DNA of 64,000 nucleotides from Dama dama (Eukaryota; Chordata; Mammalia; Artiodactyla; Cervidae). The stretch lies in assembly GCF_033118175.1 (NCBI RefSeq), contig NW_026870963.1, positions 1,736,001 to 1,800,000 of the forward strand, read 5' to 3'. This document shows, piece by piece, positions 60,446 through 64,000 of the stretch (the first letter of the stretch is position 1; every line of letters begins with the position of its first letter). The notes beneath the pieces are model-generated. The model had not been told where the DNA came from. It ran no database searches and worked only from the letters and a program-made list of their open reading frames with translations. The position numbers were made by a program, and so were the translations under genes.

Positions 60446-63400
60446 AAAATATGAGGAGCATGAAACAGTCTGGAAAATAGGAGGAGCATGAAGCCGTGTT
60501 CAAAAACATGAAGAGACTGAAAAGGTGTGAAAAATATAAAGAGCTTCAAAAGGTGTGAAAAATATGAGGAGCATTAAACGGTGTGAAAAATACGAGGAGC
60601 ATGAAGCGGTGTTGAAAAACATGAAGAGCCTGAAAAGCGGTGAAAAATATGAAGAGCTTCAAAAGGTTTCAAAAAGATGAGGAACATGAAACGGTGTTCA
60701 AAAACATGAAGACACTGAAAAGGTGTGAAAAATATGAGGAGCTTCAAAATGTGTCAAAAATATGAGGAGCATGAAACGGTCAGAAAAATAGGAGGAGCAT
60801 GAAACGGTGTTTAAAAACATGAAGAGCCTGAAATGGTGTGAAAAGTATGAAGAGCTTCAAAACGTGTCAAAAATAAGAGGAGCATGAAACGGTCTGAAAA
60901 ATAGGAGGAGCATGAAACGGTGTTGAAAAACATGAAGAGCGTGAAATTGTGTGAAAAATATGAAAAACTTCAAAATGTGTCAAATATAGGAGGAGCATGA
61001 AACAGTGTTCAAAAACATGAATAGCCTGAAAAGATGTGAAAAATATGAAGAGTTTCAAAAAGTGTGAAAAATATGAGGAGCATGAAACGGTCTGAAAAAT
61101 AGGAGAAGCATGAAACGGTGTTAAAATAAATGAAGAGCCTGAAAAGGTGTGAAAAATATGAAGGGCTTCAAAACGTGTCAAAAATAAGAGGAGCATGAAA
61201 CGGTCTGAAAAATAGGAGGAGCATGAAGCGGTGTTAAAAAATATGAAGAGCCTGAAAAGGTGTTCAAAAATATGAAGAGTTGAAAAGGTTTGAAATATAT
61301 GAAGGGCTTCAAAAAGTGTGAAAACTATGAAGAGCTTCAAAAGGTGTGAAAAATATGAAGACCTTCAAAATGTGTAAAAAATGAGATGAGCATGAAACGG
61401 TCTGAAAAATACGAGCAGCACGAAGCAGTGTAGAAAAACATGAAGAGCCTGCAAAGGTGTGAAAAACATGAAGAGCTTCAAAAGGTGTGAAAAATATGAA
61501 GAGCTTCAAAAGATGTGAAAAATATGAAGAGCTTCAAAAGGTGTCAAAATTGAGAGGAGCACGAATCGGTCTGAAAAATAGGAGGAGCATGAAGCGGTGT
61601 TGAAAAACGGTAGAGCCTGAAAAGGTGTGAAAAATATGAAGACTTCAAAAGTTGTCAAAAATATGAGGAGCATGAAACGGTCTGAAAAATAGGAGGAGCA
61701 TGAAGCGGTGTTGAAAAATATTAAGAGCCTGAAAAGGTGTGAAAAATATGAAGAGCTTCAAAATGTGTCAAAAATATGAGGGGCATGAAACGGTCTGAAA
61801 AATAGGAGGAGCATGAAAAGTAGTTCAAAAACATGAAGAGCCTGAAAAGGTGTGAAAAATATGAAGAGCTTCAAAAGGTTTCAAAATTATTAGTCGCATG
61901 AAACGGGTAAAAAAAATAGGAGGAGCATGAGACGGTCTTTAAAAACATGAATATCCTGAAAAGGTGTGAAATATATGAAGAGCTTCAAAAGGTTTCAAAA
62001 AAAGGAGGAGCATGAGACGGTGTTGAAAAACATGAAGAGCATGAAAAGGTGTGAAAAATATGAAGAGGTTCAAAAGTTATCAAAAATATGAGGAGCATGA
62101 AAGGGTCTGAAAATAGGAGGAGCATGAAACTTTGTATGTATACATGAAGAGCATGAAAAGGTGTGAAAAATTTGAAGAGCTGCAAAAGGTGTCAAAAATA
62201 TGAGGAGCATGTAACGGTGTTGAAAAACATGAAGAGCATTAAAAGTGTGAAAAATATGAAAAGCTTCAAAAGGTGTCAAAAATATGAGGAGCATGAAACG
62301 GTCTGAAAAATAGTAGGAGCATGAGATGGTGTTGAAAAACCTGAAGAACCTGAAAAGGTTGGAAATATATGAAGAGCTTTCAAGGTGTCAAAAATATGAG
62401 GAGCATGAAACGGTCTGAAAAATAGGAGAAACATGAAACGGTGTTGAAAAACATGAAGAGCATGATAAGTGTTAAAAATATAAAGAGCTTCAAAAGGTGC
62501 CAAAATTTGAGGAGCATGAAACGGTCTGAAAAATAGGAGGAGCATGAAACCATGTTTAAAAGCATGAAGAGCCTGAAAAGGTGTGAAAAATATGAATAGC
62601 TTTAAAAATTGTCAAAAATATGAGGAGCATGAAACGGTCTGAAATATAGGAGGAGCATGAAGCGGTATTCAAATACATGAAGAGCCTGAAAAAGTGTGCA
62701 AAATATTAAGAGCTTCAAAAGGAGTCAAATATACGAGGAGCATGAAACGGTGTTGAAAAACATGAAGAGCATGAAAAGGTGTGAAAAATATGAAGAGTTT
62801 CAAAAGGTGTCAAAAATATGAGAAGCATGCAACTGTCTGAAAAATAGGAGGAGCATTAAACAGTGTTCAAAAACATGAAGAGCCTGAAAAGGTGTGAAAT
62901 ATATCAAGAGTTCAAAAGGTGTCAAAAATATGAGGAGCATGAAACGGTGTTCAAATACATGAAAAGCCTGAAAAGGTGCGAAAAATATGAAGAGCTTCAA
63001 AAGGTGTCAAATATATGAGGAGCATGAAACGGTGTTGAAAAACATGAGGAGCATTAAAAGTGTGAAAAATATAAACAGCTTCAAAAGCTGTCAAAAATAT
63101 GAGGAGCAAGAAACGGTCTGAAAAAGAGGAGGAGCATGAAACGGTGTTGAAAAACATGAAGAGAATGAAAAGGTGTGAAAAATATGAAGAGCTTCAAAAG
63201 GTGTCAAAAATATGAGGAGCATGAAACGGTCTTAAAAATAGGAGAAGCATGAGACGGTGTAAAAACATGAAGAACCTGAAAACGTTGGAAAAATATGACA
63301 AGCTTCAAAGGTGTCAAAAATATGAGGAACATGAAACTGTCAGAAAAATATGAGGAACATGAAACGGTCTAAAAAATAGGACGAGCATGAAACAGTGTTG

Positions 63401-64000
63401 AAAATCATGACGAGCGTGAAAAGGTGTGCACAATAAGAAGAGCTTCAGAAGGTGTCAATAATATGAGGAGCATGAAAGGGTCTGAAAAACAGGAGGAGCA
63501 TGAAATGGTGTTGAACACATGAATTGCTTGAAAAGGTATGAAAAATATGAGAGTTTCAAAAGATGTTAAAAATATGAGGAGCATGAAAGGGTCATAAACA
63601 CTGGAGGAGCATGAAGCGGTGTTGAAAAACATGAAGAGCTTCAAAGAGTGTGAAAAATATGAAGAGCTACAAAAGCTGTCATAAATATGAGGAGCATGAG
63701 ACGGTCTGAAAAATATGAGGAGCACGAAATGGTCTGAAAAATGGGAGGAGCATGAAACGTTGTATCAAAACATGAAGAGCATGAAAAGGTGTGAAAAATA
63801 TGAGGAGCTTCAAAATGTGTGAAAAATATGAGGAGCATGAAACGGTCTGAAAAATAGGAGGAGCATGATACGGTGTTGAAAAACATGAAGAGCATGAAAA
63901 GTTGTGAAAAATATGAAGAGCTTCAAAAGGTGTGAAAAATCTGAGGAGCATGAAACGGTCTGAAAAATCGGAGGAGCAAGAAGTGGTGTTGAAAAACATG

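Larger units (their letters stand above)
57695..64000 (+). repeat. Diverged 113-bp satellite, right flank
   Basis: Satellite up to the window edge, with no gene. Unit-to-unit identity is low, as in the left flank. A variant group with ATACGAGGAGCATGAAG and GTGTTCAAAAACCTGAAG is common at 58.3-59.5 kb. Subunits ending GAAGAGCATGAAAAGG become frequent after about 59.4 kb. The array continues beyond the window on both sides. Confidence 0.92.

Noticed and set aside
1..64000. Dozens of minus-strand ORFs of 60-198 codons with recurring peptides such as FMLLIFLTPFEALHIFHTF
   Set aside because: They repeat with the satellite, appear in all minus-strand frames, have no conserved start context and follow from the lack of TTA, CTA and TCA on the purine-rich + strand. 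They are chance frames, not a protein family.
1..64000. CRISPR array (28-bp repeats resemble direct repeat length)
   Set aside because: There are no unique spacers. The 28-bp subunits abut each other directly and are all variants of one sequence, and the L1 elements show that the DNA is mammalian.
1..64000. CENP-B box in the satellite
   Set aside because: I looked for the TTCG...A..CGGG core on both strands of the consensus and do not see it; GCGG and ACGG occur but not in that arrangement. A motif scan would be decisive.
1..64000. Phased A-tract curvature
   Set aside because: A-tracts recur every 28 bp, about 2.7 helical turns, so successive tracts are out of phase. Only every third subunit (84-85 bp, near 8 turns) would be in phase.
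1..64000. Interferon-response-like GAAA..GAAA elements
   Set aside because: The spacing in GAAACGGTCTGAAAA is six bases instead of the two expected for an ISRE, and the motif is simply part of the S1 subunit.

Overview
The window is mammalian heterochromatin-type DNA, almost certainly from a ruminant. About 94% of it is one tandemly repeated satellite. The rest is four LINE-1 (L1) copies from two separate insertions, whose ORF2 and 3' UTR wording matches what I recall of bovid L1 (L1_BT type). I see no host gene, RNA gene, CRISPR array, operon or prokaryotic signal. The satellite itself I do not recognise; it does not resemble the bovine satellites I can recall.

The satellite is built from ~28-bp subunits. 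Four subunit types (S1 GAGGAGCATGAAACGG..., S2 GAGGAGCATGAAGCGG..., S3 GAAGAGCCTGAAAAGG..., S4 GAAGAGCTTCAAAAGG..., each ending in an A-tract such as AAAAATAT) follow one another to give a 113-bp repeat (28+29+28+28). The + strand is roughly 70% purine. The CT-rich minus strand therefore carries many long chance ORFs rich in F, S, L and H; these are not genes.

Layout: 1-14500 is diverged 113-bp satellite with small local higher-order repeats (225, 338, 339 bp). 14501-40413 holds three near-identical head-to-tail copies of an 8,638-bp higher-order unit, plus a 327-bp start of a fourth (40414-40740). Each unit carries the same L1 (18656-20098, 27294-28736, 35932-37373), a 5'-inverted 'twin-primed' insertion with the same 13-bp target duplication, so the L1 inserted once and was then amplified with the satellite. 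40741-53270 is a second domain of ~2-kb units, including a ~3.5-kb block duplicated about 9.3 kb apart. 53271-55503 is diverged satellite ending in an 85-bp trimer variant. 55504-57694 is an independent 5'-truncated L1 in + orientation with a reverse-transcriptase segment and two premature stops. 57695-64000 returns to diverged satellite.

Nothing here works together as a gene system. The biological interest is array evolution: nested periods (28, 113, 225-338, ~2000, 8638 bp), recent homogenisation of the core with diverged edges, patchwork exchange between two higher-order families, and transposons that serve as dated landmarks. The new element, if any, is the satellite family and its higher-order architecture.
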